Made by a program: the position numbers and the translations under genes. From Anadara kagoshimensis (Eukaryota > Mollusca > Bivalvia > Arcoida > Arcidae), in NCBI GenBank assembly GCA_021292105.1, contig CM037860.1:14588698-14652697 (forward strand): 64,000 nucleotides of DNA, written 5' to 3'. Under the pieces are notes generated by a model. It made no database searches, was not told where the DNA came from, and worked only from the letters and a program-made list of their open reading frames with translations. This document shows, piece after piece, positions 22,972 through 36,340 of the stretch (position 1 is the first letter of the stretch; the number at the start of each line of letters is the position of its first letter).

Positions 22972-24867
22972 AAGGGAGAACCATATTTACAATTTTGCAA
23001 TTTTTTTTATCTTAAAAGTGATTAAAAATAAATTATTTACAATTTTGCCATTATCTTTTAAAAGATCAAAATATCAAAATACTCGTAAGTTCCAACTTTT
23101 ATTTGAATAACAGTAAAATTTTTGTTGACACAATCATTTTTGTACATTTGACAAAGCTTGTACAACAATTTCACAACATTTTATCTAAAAAAACAAGAGA
23201 AAAACCTCCTATCAGACAGACAAAAAATTCAAAAGATTATAAAAAGTAATTTCAACTTGAAATCATATTAATTTATATGTTTCTAAAAATCTGTTAAAAA
23301 CATTGAAAAAGGTAACCATTTACCATACTCACAATAGTTGAATGATCCCTTGATTATAATTACCTCCCCTTAGTTAAGTTTCTTTATACTTAAAAACCTA
23401 TAAAAATTGTAAGTGACTGAAACTTAGAATTCAAGCCAAATCTGATTTACAGGAAGGAATATAACATCTAAGCATTATTGTATCTATTGAATTCAGTTAC
23501 CATGCAGACAGAAGCCATTAGTTTCCAAACACATCTCTAAAAGAGCAGATCAACATCAAATACCATTTGTAACATTAAAAACCCTTTTTTAACAGACTGG
23601 CTTGATATCATGAATTTATTTAAGTCTCATTTCAATCTGCTGCAGTTGTAAAAGTGATGAGGTTTGGTGAGTTGACTGAATTGTTGAAAGGGCAGGTAGA
23701 TGGTGATGGGATTGTGGGTATAAAATAAAACATCAATGTATGGCTTTTTGCGTACATTCATTTTTCAGCATGTCACATAACTAGAGATACAACTGAATGA
23801 CTATACATTGTAACAAGAACAGAAAAAATAAATACAAATTTGAGATAACAGTGCTTCAAGCATTATTCTTAACAATTATGAGTGGAAACTTTCGTGAATT
23901 TGATTCTTTTCATTTTAAACTGTCAGATTACACTTTTGATACAAAATGGAACAGGGAATTTTCAAACATTTTAAACTTTCGCATTAAATTTGATAGCTAA
24001 AATGGAAATGAAAACATCACAGCCTAGAAACTGTAAATTTTATATAGAAAAAGAATATGAGGAAGATATGTACTTTAGTTAAAGATGCTGCTGAAAATTC
24101 AGAAAACATAAAACCAACAATTCCTGACGTTGATGTATATTAAAACTTTAAAAGCCTATTTCAATTTCAAAATACCAATGATTTTAAAAAATCTCAGTAT
24201 TGATTTTAAAGTAACATTCTCATAAAGTACAACAGTATATTTTTCAAGGATAAAATTTTTAATATCAGCACACATCAATATAATCTGTGACAATGTATCT
24301 ACTACACAGATCATATTTTACATCTGCCTAATATATTTGTAGTTGAATGGCTATAAATCTCTGGTACATATATTTGAATGGTTATATATCTATGTTAATT
24401 ATTAATATTTGCAATATGATAGTTGAACAAGGTGGTTTTCTTAAAAAACATAAAACTCTTATTGCTAACAAGTTAATTTTGCGCAATAATTGTCATGGTT
24501 CAGTGCAAAAGCACTGGCAGTTTTTAATGGTAAAACCATCTATGGTAATAAATATGCTGACTATGCTGCAAGACAATGAATCTACCTGCAAGAAGCTATA
24601 CATTGTTTTTTATTTAATTATGAGTATATCATGTTATGTATGTTATTGGATTTGAATAAAAAAATCATTTCATTTGTTTTCAAATTTCATATAGCAACAA
24701 CCAGGGAACACACAGGACAAACAAACACATGTCAATGAAAACCAGAAGGTATCACCCCTCTACTATGTATGGCAGCCATGGACCCACAAACACACACTGA
24801 CAAGTCATTCAATGGTGGAATAAATTAAACCCCCCCTCCCCCCAAGTAAATAGATCTGACAATTTGG

Positions 24868-24904
24868 CAATTTTTAGCCAATTCTGGGTGATTTGAGGGC
24901 CCTG
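24868..24904 (+). repeat. Solitary end of the 30.0-31.0 kb hAT-type family
   Basis: CAATTTTTAGCCAATTCTGG and GTGATTTGAGGGCCCTG resemble the right end of the element at 30019-31043 (TTTTTAGCCGATTTTGGCGA then TTTGTGGGGCCCTG). No left partner is obvious. Confidence 0.45.
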
Positions 24905-26079
24905 ATGACAAGGTATCAATTTTTGAAAATATCTTTATGATCTCAAAGTGTACAACTACTTTTTATAATATTTTGTCTGTCCGAGTAAGAGGCCTACTTA
25001 CTCATGATCGTGTCCGTGTATCGATAAAAGGTAAAATTATCACTCCCTGTGTAAAATAATGATTTTATCAAATTAAGTACATGAGTTACCTCCCCTTAAT
25101 CTATCTAATTTATGACCTTAACCTATTTATATTTTCCAGATGTATCATGGGATTCCATTAAAATGAAATTAAATATTTGGTCCTGTAAAGTGTGCTATTG
25201 ACCACCATGTAAGAGACAGTGCTTGCAACATTTACATTAGTTATATGACATTAAAATGAAAGCAGCACAACAATTTTGGCTGTGTGACATTGAAGTCGGT
25301 CATGCTCGATTGTGAATTTATCCTCCATATTTATGCAAATACAGTAAAACCCTGTCACCATTTGTACAGAAAAAATTTGGCATTGTAAAGGGGTATGACG
25401 TTAAATGGGGGGGGGGGGGGAGAGAGACTTATTTAAGCATTTATTATACAAGTTTATGTTTCAATGACGACCTATCATTCACAGATTGCAACCATAAACA
25501 ACAGACAATAAATGTTTGAAGCATCGATGTTTAGTTCTGCCCAACCCCTTTTCATTTATAACTACACACAGGTACATTCTATTATTAAGCAATTTTTGAA
25601 GCATTCCAGATGAAGCATTATTTTATGACAAAAATGTAAGGTTATTTAGATCAACAGCTATGTCAGCGTAAGCATTAACATGTGTCAAGGGTATTGTAAA
25701 AATCAACATCTATAAATCAGGACAGAGTTTATTTCCTCATTCATTCCATCTATTTTCAGTTTATATGGTAATTTTCCTACATTCATGTATACTACCTTTA
25801 CATTTTACACTGTATGTACTCGATCAAAACTAATTTCCTAACTGTTTTTGTTTTCTCATAATTCCAGCTATAGTCGGTTATGTTATGTGTATTGGTTTTA
25901 TATTGTTTTTCACCTACTCGGCAATTTTCCAGCTATTAATGATGCAACTTTTTTTCTTATTAATCGCAAGTATTAATTTCAACAAACGTTTCTATTATTT
26001 GCGAGTTTTGTGCAAGTATATATGGTCTTTCTTTGTACCAGTGCACATTTATGACATCCTTTAGTGCACTATTACTGGT

Positions 26080-26480
26080 TGGTTGGTTGGTTGAATGTTG
26101 CTTAGCGTCGCATCAGCAATTTTTCAGCTATTCGCGACGAGAACTATTTTATTAATCTCTATGGATTAATCTATGAACAATTTTGTGTATGCATGTGAAG
26201 TGCGAGTGTGTTGTATGGTCTGCCTTGTATTAGCGCGCACTCAGGGCGACTTTAACGTGCTAGCTCACAGAGTCAGTACGCCACAGACAAGCGTACAACT
26301 CCCCCAGTCCATTATACTGATACCAGGTGAATCAGTAAAGGCCAACGACAAGGAAAATTCACTTTTACAAGGAAATTTCACTTTCCCAGATGTGGTCCGA
26401 GCGGGACTCGAACTCACAGCGGTGAGAGACCCTGGATTTGAAGACTGATGTCTTATCCATTAGGCCGCCGCGACCTCACT
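26080..26480 (-). mobile_element. tRNA-derived SINE, complete-looking
   Basis: The minus-strand head has A-box-like CGGCCTAATGGA (around 26458-26468) and B-box GTGAGTTCGAGTCCC (around 26403-26416). A body of about 300 bp follows, then a 3' tail GACGCTAAGCAACATTCAAC followed by (CAAC)n at 26080-26112. Pol III type heads with such tails are typical of molluscan SINEs. The + strand ORF across it is meaningless. Confidence 0.8.
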
Positions 26481-26624
26481 GGGTACATGTGTCTGCAATG
26501 TGACAGATTGAAACAGTCCACCATAGTTTTAAACTGGTACTGAATCAACCAGCAAAAGCACTGTCTAGAGGTTAAGTAATAGTGTTCAAGCCCCATATAA
26601 GATTATTTCATACATATCCATATA

Positions 26625-26800
26625 TCACTCTAGGACTGTGGAGGAAACTGGAGTGCCTAAAAAACCACTAATCATCTGCTAGCAAACTGAGCAAACCTTT
26701 CTCACACTAGAATCTGCCCAAGTGGGATTTGAACCTAATGGCAGTAAGAGGCAATGTGGTCCACTTGCTAACAATTTAGACTACTTGGCCACAGAATCAT
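26625..26800 (-). mobile_element. tRNA-derived SINE, second family, degenerate
   Basis: On the minus strand a tRNA-like head, GTGGCCAAGTAGTCTAA, with B-box-like GGTTCAAATCCCAC is followed by a body ending AGGCACTCCAGTTTCCTCC. The same body occurs at 48785-48940. Confidence 0.6.
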
Positions 26801-29800
26801 TGAAGAATAATTTATGGATCAAAGTGTTTAAGTTTAAGAGACTAATGTTGGCCCCAAAGTGGAATATTTATGGTAAGTTTACACAAAATCAGTAGGCACA
26901 CATTTTTTTTTACACATATCAACTATTTGCCCTGTACCGGTAAACCAGTTATTTTCACATTAGCAAACTGAAACAAAAGAAATCATGTTTGCTAGTCCTT
27001 TACTATTCTTTCATAAACACACTAAGATTTAAATTATTATGCACCAAGGGATACTTCCCTTCACCTGCACAGGTTACAAAACGAGGAAAGGTAACAAGGT
27101 ACAAATGCAGAAAATATAATGCATAATTCATAATACATCTTCATTTTAACAGGTAATAAGAATTAAAATGCAATTTACAAGTCAAATATTCCAATAAATT
27201 TTACTCTAGAGGTTTGAGGTATTTCTATTTCAATTTAACAACTTTTAAATTTCATTTTATCTACATTATAACGTGTACCACAGGTACCTAGTACAATGCA
27301 TTACAACAATATATTATTGGAAAAAAACTCAACTTCTCATCTTTTAATTGTTAAAACATACCATTTTGTTAATTGTATCAATTTGAATTCATGAAAATTA
27401 CCCTTTGATAAAGTTTAAGGACAAAGCCAACTTCAAAGATATGCTTTCTCTGTTTTTTACCATTTCACAATTTTGGATTTCCTGTGCTGTTAATTTATTC
27501 AATTTTCCTGATGCATGTACTCAAAACATAAAGATCAATTGTCTTAGTTCTCTTACTTAGTGAGGCATACCCTTTAATGTTTGGGCAGAACGATTTACCA
27601 TAGTAACTAAAAGACATGTAGAATGCTTAAAAAATTGTTAGAGATCATGGATTTTTTTATGTAGAATGTGATAAAAATTCCAACCACGACAGATGTGCTA
27701 TGGCATAAATGATATGCATAGAGAGAAAAGTTATAATAAAGTCAATGTAAAAATTATTCTAACACTCTAAACCCAAGTGACCTGGGTCCCTCAATCTTTT
27801 AATTATAAAGGGATATTATGATATGAATGATTTTAGTTTAATTAGCCCACTACTATCCCAAACAATCATAACAATCAATTATTATAATTAATATTATCTG
27901 TAAGTCTCCACTGGTATTGTACCAGGAATACTGGCTAGCTAGGTACGGTATGTAGGATGGGAAAATCAGCATTTAATCACAATGTCCATTATAACAAAAC
28001 ACATGAGTCATGTAGTAGAAAAACTGATCCAATCACATGTAAATGACCCAATGACCAGTATAGAGTTACACTGGTCAATTAAGCTGGACAGATGAATATT
28101 TATAAATACTGGTAATTTTACTTTATCTAAAATTCATCATACATACAATGTTTACAGTGCTCAGTTTAACTGTAACCTGCTCTACCAATGCATATAGATA
28201 TAGTTTGTACATAAGGTTTTGGCATTCAACTGCCAAGTTATCAAACAACAGTTTACCTGTCTTATATACAACTAACAAGGCAATACAAATTGTTAATGTC
28301 CATATTACCTATCACAATAACATGTACAATGTAAATGGCCAGGCTCTGTCATATTTCAGAAATACAGACATTTGTCCTTTCAATAAGCCAAAATAAAGGT
28401 CTATTAATGTATGTAACAGCCTATATTTTTATTTCTCCATATATATACACATATAGATGTAAACACTAACAGAGATTGTTTTATATTTATGTTTAACAGG
28501 TGTGTCATCAAATTTTTTGTGTGCTGAAATGCCTACCTAGCCATTACAGTAATGACAAAAGAAGGTGATTGTCAGCCAATGTGCAGACCACTGACAAAAT
28601 AACGACAATAAACAGATGATGTTCAGAGTTTAACATCTATGTCTTTTTTTCTTTACTTTGTTTTTGAGTTTGTGATTTGGACATGTGTTTGATAGGAATT
28701 GGATTTTACAAAAAATTAATTAGTCTGACCAAACAAGCTTTGGTTTATCTTGTAAATCATCATTATTGTCTACCTTGCAATAATTAACCACATATACTTA
28801 ATCTTCTAATCCTGCAAGTCATGATCAGATGGGATTTTTTTGTCTATTTATATAATTATGAATGTACGATAATTTCAATATGCAGTTTTAGTGCCAATTA
28901 ATGCCATTATATACCATTAGTCTATTATCAACATATTTTCTTTGTCACCATAACTTTTATTTTCTTCTCCCACAGATGCTCCAAGGCACTTCAACTTTTT
29001 ATTTTCTTCTTCTCCCACCAATGCTCTAAGGTACTTTTACATCAAAATTAACCTAAACCAATAGTTGCCCTAGTTTCAACATAAATCTATTTTCAGAGAA
29101 ATACTGTCTTTCTAAGGGTTTTAAAATGGATAACATGAAAATTGGATTTGATGTTGCCATGAGATTTATTGCACAATCTAAATTCTCCCAGCACCCAAGA
29201 TAAATGAGCTTTAAATTTGATCAAGATACTGCTAATACACTAAGCACTACGGTTAACACACTGAGCACAACGACCTTTTTTAACACTATCAAAACACTGG
29301 GAATTAAAACCAATTAAACTCACTTATAAAACAGAATCGGTCCAAAAATTTTACTTGACAAATACCACAAACATGTTGATCAAATGCATTTTAGTTGAAA
29401 CACCTTAATTTAGTTAACTTTAAAAAGCCTTGATTGTAAATTATTGTGTCAAGAAACAATAGCAATTTCTTTTCAGATACTGAGATAGTCTGTCAGTCAG
29501 AATACAGAGAAGTATTTTGTCAATTTTAAGGTTTTTTTTTTTTGTTTTTTTTTTAAATTCAGATGATTACCAGTAACAGTTCTGCTGGTAGTTTGAGTTT
29601 GTCATCAAATTAAAATTAAAAACTCAATTAAATCAAGCTATGATGTTTGACGAAAATTCCTCCATTTAACATCAAAAACTCAAACATTGGTCTTATTCTT
29701 ATGTTTATGGATGTTTCAGCTTAAAGGAAAATTGTACAAAAATTATGTATAGTTCTAGATCCACTGAACTGTTTTGATGTCTTTCTGGACATGTGTACAT

Positions 29801-30010
29801 AGCTTCAATCTCTGTATAAAGCATATAAATTTGCTTTCAATTTCTGCATATGACATATATAATGCTGTCATTTCTGGTTTTCTTGCAAGACTTAAGGAAT
29901 ATACAGATGCCTACTATGGAAAGCACTCAGATTTCATACTGGCCAACCAAATGAACATCTCCAATCAAACCAGAGATGATAAGCTTTTCTTTTTGATTGA
30001 TGAATGTGCT
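26801..30010. other. Non-coding AT-rich sequence
   Basis: No gene or clear mobile element is visible. A 43-bp imperfect direct duplication of TTTTATTTTCTTCTCCCAC plus ATGCTCCAAGG lies at 28957-29032, and T-rich runs lie near 29530-29555. Confidence 0.55.
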
Positions 30011-30018
30011 GTTTGGTT

Positions 30019-31043
30019 CAGGGCCCCACAAACGCCGATAAGGGCATTCGGCGGTAAAAAATCACCGCTAAAAAAAAAAACCCTCATTCATTACACCCCC
30101 CCCCCCCCATCTCTTCTTCATTGGTTTATAGAGCCTTTTGGTGGAGCTTACATTTCGTCTGGAATGTTACACAGCAAAAATCTACTTTCAGATGCTTCCT
30201 TTCTTTCTTCATTTTATTCATAAAAAACTTTATTCATCCAAACAGTCACCACAAAGTCGGGAAAGACTACAGCCATGTGCTTTGTTTACTTTCTGTCGCT
30301 ATCATGATTATGTCCCTTTAATACATGTTATTATGCAGAGTGGGTAACGACTATTTGTCGGGTTAAAGTAAAAAAGAAAATATGGCTGTCACATGTTTTA
30401 CTGCTTACACATAGTCTTAATCATTAAAATCTGGGTTTATTTAGAAGAATATTAAAGAGATCATGATTTTATTATCGTCATACAGCATTCCTATGAATAA
30501 GGAATATATAATAAGGTAATTTAATCATCTGCCTCGTGCAATACACATCGTTTGCCTACAGTAGCTCTGTTCCAGAACAGATGGAGATTTTTTTTTTGTG
30601 CCGAATATTCAAATAGGATTCGAATAACAGCCAACTAATATTCAAATGCTTAATTTAGTATTCTTTTTAGCTCTTTTGTTTCACCTCGCTTTTTAAAGCA
30701 TCTCCTTAAAACATGAAACAAGGCATAGCCTCGTAAGGTATTTTGTTTACACGGTTTGTTGAACACACGTGGTCTCGGTAATTAAGTGATTAGAGGATTA
30801 ACTCTGGTGTTGATTATACACAGTCAATGATTAATTAATTATCACACCGATTGTACACCTGTGGGACACGTGGCTTCATCTTAAAGTCTTGTGTGATTTT
30901 TCGATCGTGAACTAATCTTAATTGACAAGACAAAATTTAGAAGGTTTATGGGGGAAAAAAAACCGAATGACCGAATTTCAATTCGGCGTTTTATTTGCCG
31001 ATTCGGTGATTTTTAGCCGATTTTGGCGATTTGTGGGGCCCTG
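30019..31043. mobile_element. Non-autonomous hAT-type transposon
   Basis: A perfect 14-bp terminal inverted repeat CAGGGCCCCACAAA begins at 30019 and ends at 31043 as TTTGTGGGGCCCTG, with further inverted similarity (TAAAAATCACCG). The 8-bp sequence GTTTGGTT directly flanks both ends (30011-30018 and 31044-31051). An 8-bp duplication with CAGGG termini is the hAT hallmark. The 1,025-bp interior has no transposase. Confidence 0.88.
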
Positions 31044-32369
31044 GTTTGGTTCTGGTTAACAAATTTCTTTGAGTCTGTATTTTAATACATGTGTAATTGT
31101 ATAAATGGATGTGTAAATATAAGTGAGTTATGTCCATTTTACTAACATGTCAGTGCTAAGCTATTTACCAATTAACATATCTATGATAAAACTGTTTATC
31201 TCTGTGCTGAGATGAAAAGACAAACATGAAATATTTCTAAGAACATTCACCTTTTTTGGAGGTAAGCCTCAGTTGGTGACAAAATGCCAAAACAACAAGT
31301 CAATGTCAATAATAATAATGATTAACCCTTATAAACATCAATGTGATCTGTGCATAAATCAGGTATGATCGACACAACATGTCTCTGGCTTTAACATTAC
31401 AAAATACCAATAGGTTATGTACACAAATCAACTACCTGCTACATGTTATTTCATATCAGGGATTATTTTTATGATACTACAGGTTATAATAAGTCATAAA
31501 TCTATACCAGAACCCCCTGTTGTTTTTACAACCATCTTACATTTACTGTTTACACTCTTCTGTCACCTTTATTTGCATACTTATTATTGGTGTCTATGGT
31601 TTTTTAACTCCAAGATCAATAGAGCAATGCCAGGAAATAACAGGGCACCTTACAATGTTTATGAACCAGTCTATTTGCATATCTATTCTATTCAACTCTG
31701 AACTGGCTCAGTTATTAAAAATACAATAAAATCCTGACAATGTTGAAATATAATACAAATTGGGGTAGAGTTTCTAGGATTTGTTTTATTATACTATGGT
31801 TCTAGGTATATATTGATAAGCAAAAATGAATGGTTTTGTTTCATGTGTCATCATTTAATGACAACCATACTTTGGCGGCTAATGCTTATTCTTGAAATTT
31901 CTGCAGCTACTGGTTGAAAAATAGGGCACTAAACCTATCCTTCTGGACATATAAAATCTTAATGAACAAATTATATAATCTTAATGAACAAATAATGTAT
32001 AAATAGGTTTTTACAATAGTGTATGAATGTGCACTGCATGTTTCTCTTTGCCCAACCCCAGTTCTTCCTTGACTGCTTTAGTTTTTCCTGACCAATTCCA
32101 TCACTTAATTCTTCATTTAACACTTAAAAGATTTCATGTGTATATATCAACAATGATGACAGTGATATACTCCAAAGGTCAAAGGACAAGACAGTAGAGC
32201 TGGCAATTATCAATAAAAGGCCAAAACATTTTACTTTAACTTATACACATTACAGAACAATTTTCACCATTACCAATATGTAGTTATTATACAAGGCTAT
32301 CCATAAGTCATGGGGATTAAACATAAAGCTATGTACTATTTTTTCTCACCAGGGTTAGATTTACACCAG
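31044..32369. other. Non-coding sequence
   Basis: AT-rich, with only short chance ORFs. Confidence 0.55.
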
Positions 32370-32385
32370 CAGCCGAATTTTCAAA

Positions 32386-32416
<31 letters not shown>

Positions 32417-32530
32417 TATAGTGCTGTGTTAAGTATTTTTTCAAATTTGCTAAAATAAGTTACTTTTTGAAAGAATTTCTATGAAATGTTGGTAATTTTG
32501 GCTACAAGGAATGGAAACATAGAAGGAGAT
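32370..32530 (+). repeat. Interspersed repeat copy (pair with 51430-51573)
   Basis: It shares ATTTGCTAAAATAAGTTACT, TTTTTGAAAGAATT and GGCTACAAGGAATGGAAACA with the copy near 51.5 kb in the same orientation. A poly-A run of about 28 nt lies at its start. Confidence 0.7.
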
Positions 32531-32826
32531 TTCCACCATCTCTAAAGATTAATTGGTTATCATTTCAGGATTATTTTTTTTATCAGCAAAACCAAATTCA
32601 TATAAAGACAATATATAAATGACAAATACAAATTTAGCACGTTTTTAAAAACAAAGACATTGTGTTTTAACAGCAAACTGATCATCTGTTTTTAATATAC
32701 TTGGTATCAATATGATAAATGTTCCTAAATAAGAACTATTGTTTCACATTGACAAAGAGGCCAATGTATTCTCTCTCATTCTGAATTTTTTTTTATTAAT
32801 TCTATGTAGGTGTAACAGCCATTTCA

Positions 32827-32945
32827 AAATGGCTTAAAGGACATTTAGTTTAAAAGAAAATTTAAGATCAAAATGGCTTAAAGGACATTTAGTTTAAAAG
32901 AAAATTTAAGATCAAAATGGCTTAAAGGGCATTTAGTTTAAAGAA
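32827..32945 (+). repeat. Tandem repeat, about 48-bp unit, 3 copies
   Basis: The unit AAAATGGCTTAAAGGACATT with TAGTTTAAAAGAAAATTTAA recurs three times, the last slightly shortened. Confidence 0.85.
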
Positions 32946-33019
32946 AATTTCATATAAGTGTTTCAAATGAAATTTTAATTGTTATCTTATTGTAATGAAG
33001 GGTATATTACTGGTAGGTT

Positions 33020-33312
33020 TTTAGTCAAATTAGGTTCAACATCCAAAAATCAAGTAGCAACCAAGAAAACGAATGTCTTAAAATTTAAGAAATTTACAGA
33101 AAGAGAAATAAAAGTTAGAGGAATTGCGTTTAACATCCAGAAATCAGCTACGGTAGTTACCAAGACAACAGATGTCTTAAAATTTAAGAAAATTAATGGA
33201 AAGAGAAATAAAAGTTAGTGGAATTGGACTCAACATCCAGAAATCAGCTAGTTACCAAGACAATGGATTTCTTAAAATTTAAGAAAATTAACGGAAAGAG
33301 AGAAATAAAAGA
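33020..33312 (+). repeat. Tandem repeat, about 110-bp unit, 3 copies
   Basis: Three successive blocks contain TTAACATCCAGAAATCAGCT, GTTACCAAGACAAC and CTTAAAATTTAAGAAA, ending in GGAAAGAGAAATAAAAG. The ORF running through it is repeat-derived. Confidence 0.85.
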
Positions 33313-34975
33313 TTAACATTGAACAATGATAATGTAACAAGTAGAGGAAACATAAATATCCTGCCTCCTCAGACAATATTGATTACCGATCTAACTAACT
33401 ATGGTATTATCTTAAATATTGAAGTTACTCACAATTTATACCAACTCAATTACATAATTATGTTATTTACAGATACTTTAGGAAGAAAACTTAATTAAAT
33501 GTTGTGAATTATCTATTAAGACTTCTCATTGTGTTGTATAACCTAAAGGATTTATATAGCAAGTTGTTCCGATTACAATAGCAAAGTTTGAAAGGAAAAA
33601 AGAGGAATTTGTAAGGCCACTTTGAATAATATTTTACTTTTATTCTTTGAGATAGCCAAACATACCCAGTAAAAGCTGAAATACATTGATCAGCATCAGC
33701 AAATATCCTAAAAACTTTTTTTTTCTCCAAAAAATTTTTTTTTAATTTAAACATGACTAATTTCTGTCCAAAACAATGAACCTGTAAGATTTTATAAAGT
33801 TTCAGATCTTTAGAGATTTCAAACAAGTGAATGCAAATGTTGTACATGGTACTTTGACAGTATGGACAGCACCTGCATAATCCCAAACTCCAATGTACAT
33901 CATTTATTCTGCATGCTGCCTGAATAGATTCCTATCACAGAAGTAAATTAAATAGAATCTAAGTTGGATGTAACCTTTGCCGTTTTAAATTTTGTTTGCT
34001 GCCTACATGGTTTTGCTTACAAGTCAACTGTTTAGAAGAATGGCTGTTACCTTTGCCATTTTACATTACCAGTACCTTGGTTTTGCTTACAATGGTTCAG
34101 AAGGTTTCATATAACATATTTGTTATCTACTTCTGTTACTTTGTGGCCTACACTTCTGACTTTGTTGCCTTATAGTAAAATCTATATTAAAGGGCTGCAA
34201 GCATATTACATATAATACCAAACCATTCTTTAAAACACAAAATCATAATCTTGCTTAAGCACAAAGACAATAAAAATGAGTTACAATGATAATTGAGATA
34301 TATATAATCGATTTTCTGACACAACTGCCTGTATGAAGTTACAGGTTTTTTTCATTATGGGGATATGCCCTTTATTGCTTCTTGTTATAATAATACTGTT
34401 ATCAAAATGCACATCCATTACCAAGGAAAAACCCAAGAGACACGATTTACACTGATCGTTATCAAAATATTATAAAGTTCTGCATTTACAAAATTGCCAA
34501 TAGTTTTTCGCTTTCGTTTTTATTGATTTGTAAATATAACCATACTACAAAAACTGTATATTGCCACACTACAAAAAAACGAGCAAGCTCTTTTATAATA
34601 TTTCCAGTGTTTACATCAAACAAACACCTATTGATATGCAGCAGGATTGTCGAGAATCCTGCGACCCACTGAGAGATAATCATTTTAATTACTTTTAATA
34701 CTTTTAAAACATGTTAGGAACTGGACCATCACGATGAAGCAATATAGAATGCAACCAGATAAACAATATAATGTATTAATCAAAAAAAAGCATTACAAAG
34801 ATTATTAATAATATGGTAATAATGGCAATGATATGCTTTAATAGTAAACACAATATCACTATCATAATACTTTTGATTCATTAGTACAGAGATGTGGTAT
34901 AAACAAATGTGCATATCAATCAAAGATGGGATGGGATAACTGAAGCAGTGGTCAAACTGACACGAAGAACATAAA
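33313..34975. other. Non-coding sequence
   Basis: A 125-codon minus-strand ORF at 33509-33886 has no recognisable domain and includes K/F-rich runs from T/A tracts. I do not support it as a gene. Nothing else is visible. Confidence 0.55.
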
Positions 34976-34987
34976 ATACAGGTGTAT

Positions 34988-35400
34988 GGCATGCCAATTG
35001 ATGCAAAAATCAGCTAACCCTAGGATAGCTCAGCTATCTATAGGATAGCTGGCTGCTATCCTATAGATACCAGACCGTAACTCTCGATACCTGCAGGTAT
35101 TGTGGGTTATAAATCAGCTATCTATGGGATAGCTGTCTGCTATCCTATAGATAGCTGGCAGCTATCCCATAGATACCTGCTGTTATCCCATAGATACCTG
35201 AATTAAAACCCCAATACCTCCTGATATTCTGAGATAGAAAATAGTATTTCATTGAAAGCTGAGGTTTGTATGAATTACAAACTTCAAATCCTATTTTGCA
35301 CCAGCTATAGGGAGTTGTAACTTTCTGTTATCCCTTAGATAGCCGATAGCCAATCAGAATCGTCCTTGCATCGTGCTGCGTTTGTCAACACTGAAGCAGA
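34988..35400 (+). repeat. Left inverted-repeat arm with palindromic GCTATCC/GGATAGC units
   Basis: The outer 175 bp matches the right arm with about three substitutions and one 2-nt indel. The arm contains repeated palindromes built from AGCTATCCCATAGATAGCTG. The inner part (to GCCAATCAG and GCGTTTGT) is only moderately similar to the other arm. Confidence 0.85.
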
Positions 35401-36340
35401 CATATATCGGAAATCAAACAAGTTACACTGGGGAATTTGGATATTTGAAGAAATTACAACTAATGTCACGTATCAGAAACATTATTATGGGTTGATAAAA
35501 TAATTTATCCACCACTCGTGTAAAGGTTTAAACTACTGGACAGCCTAGTAGCACGATTCAGGCAAATTATTTTCTATGTTTTCGAGCCATGCGAGTGTGG
35601 CTGTGTGTTGGTTGACATCGCACCTTGGCGAATTTACAAAGAATATTCGATTGGAATATAATAAAATTTGGTAATTTGAACTATTTTCAACTGAGTATAC
35701 ATGATGAAATCGCAATACTAAAGTTCGATTGTTTACTTTGGACCTCGCTCGATGTCTCTGCCCCCCCCCCCCCCCCCGCTTAGGGCATCGGGCACTATAG
35801 TTTTTATCAATAAAATCATAAAATCACACATGCCTGCTTTGATATCTGATATGGTTAAGACTTCCTTTGAACCCTCCACTGGTGAAAATTTATTTTTTGG
35901 CTGATGTTCACAGAAATATTCAAAATGGCTCGATTCTGTCATTTTTAGGCTTTTTCAGTCAAAATTAAAATATTAGTGGAAGTTCCTCTTACCCAAGACA
36001 ACTCGTACCCAACCCGAGACAATAATAATCTTATACCTATGCATTTTTTTTACATCAAGACAACTTGTACCCAGAAAAACAATTTAAGAAAATTAAGTTT
36101 TATTATTTTTTTAGTTCAAAACTTAGTATTAGATCTATAAGTATTAATTTTAACATTTAAACACATAAATATCAAAGTTTACAGTTGTCCTACAGGAATT
36201 CAGTTGACAAACTTGTGTGAAAAATATAAGCAGTAACATGAGTACGTATTCTTGATTGATGAAAGAAATGGGTGGGGAAGGGGGTTTTCTAGTCATGACT
36301 AATAACTTTGAAATAGTTAAATAACATCCATTAAAAGATA
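35401..36340. other. Mixed non-coding sequence inside the 16.4-kb unit
   Basis: 35340-35760 is locally CpG-rich and ends in a C17 run (35761-35777). 35985-36090 carries ACAACTCGTACCC/ACAACTTGTACCC units that reappear inverted at 39300-39470. No gene was recognised. Confidence 0.5.

Larger units (their letters stand above)
20799..26079. other. Probable 5' intron or upstream DNA, no gene recognised
   Basis: AT-rich and non-coding apart from simple repeats and one possible hAT-type end near 24868-24903. I searched the minus strand for a signal-peptide exon ending in phase 1 and saw none that convinced me. Confidence 0.55.

Noticed and set aside
26173..26448. 91-codon + strand ORF with balanced composition.
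   Set aside because: It lies entirely antisense within a tRNA-derived SINE, whose higher GC removes stops.
28957..29032. + strand 'CCCACAG|ATGCTCCAAGG', resembling the start of the receptor Ig1 exon.
   Set aside because: It is on the opposite strand, the following codons do not encode an Ig domain, and the sequence is part of a short direct duplication.
29774..30223. Longest ORF in the window (149 codons, + strand).
   Set aside because: It runs across the left boundary of the hAT-type element and a poly-C tract, has no domain, and composition matches non-coding DNA.
33509..33886. 125-codon minus-strand ORF with CxxCxxC-like start.
   Set aside because: No recognised domain, low-complexity K/F stretches, and no splice or promoter context.
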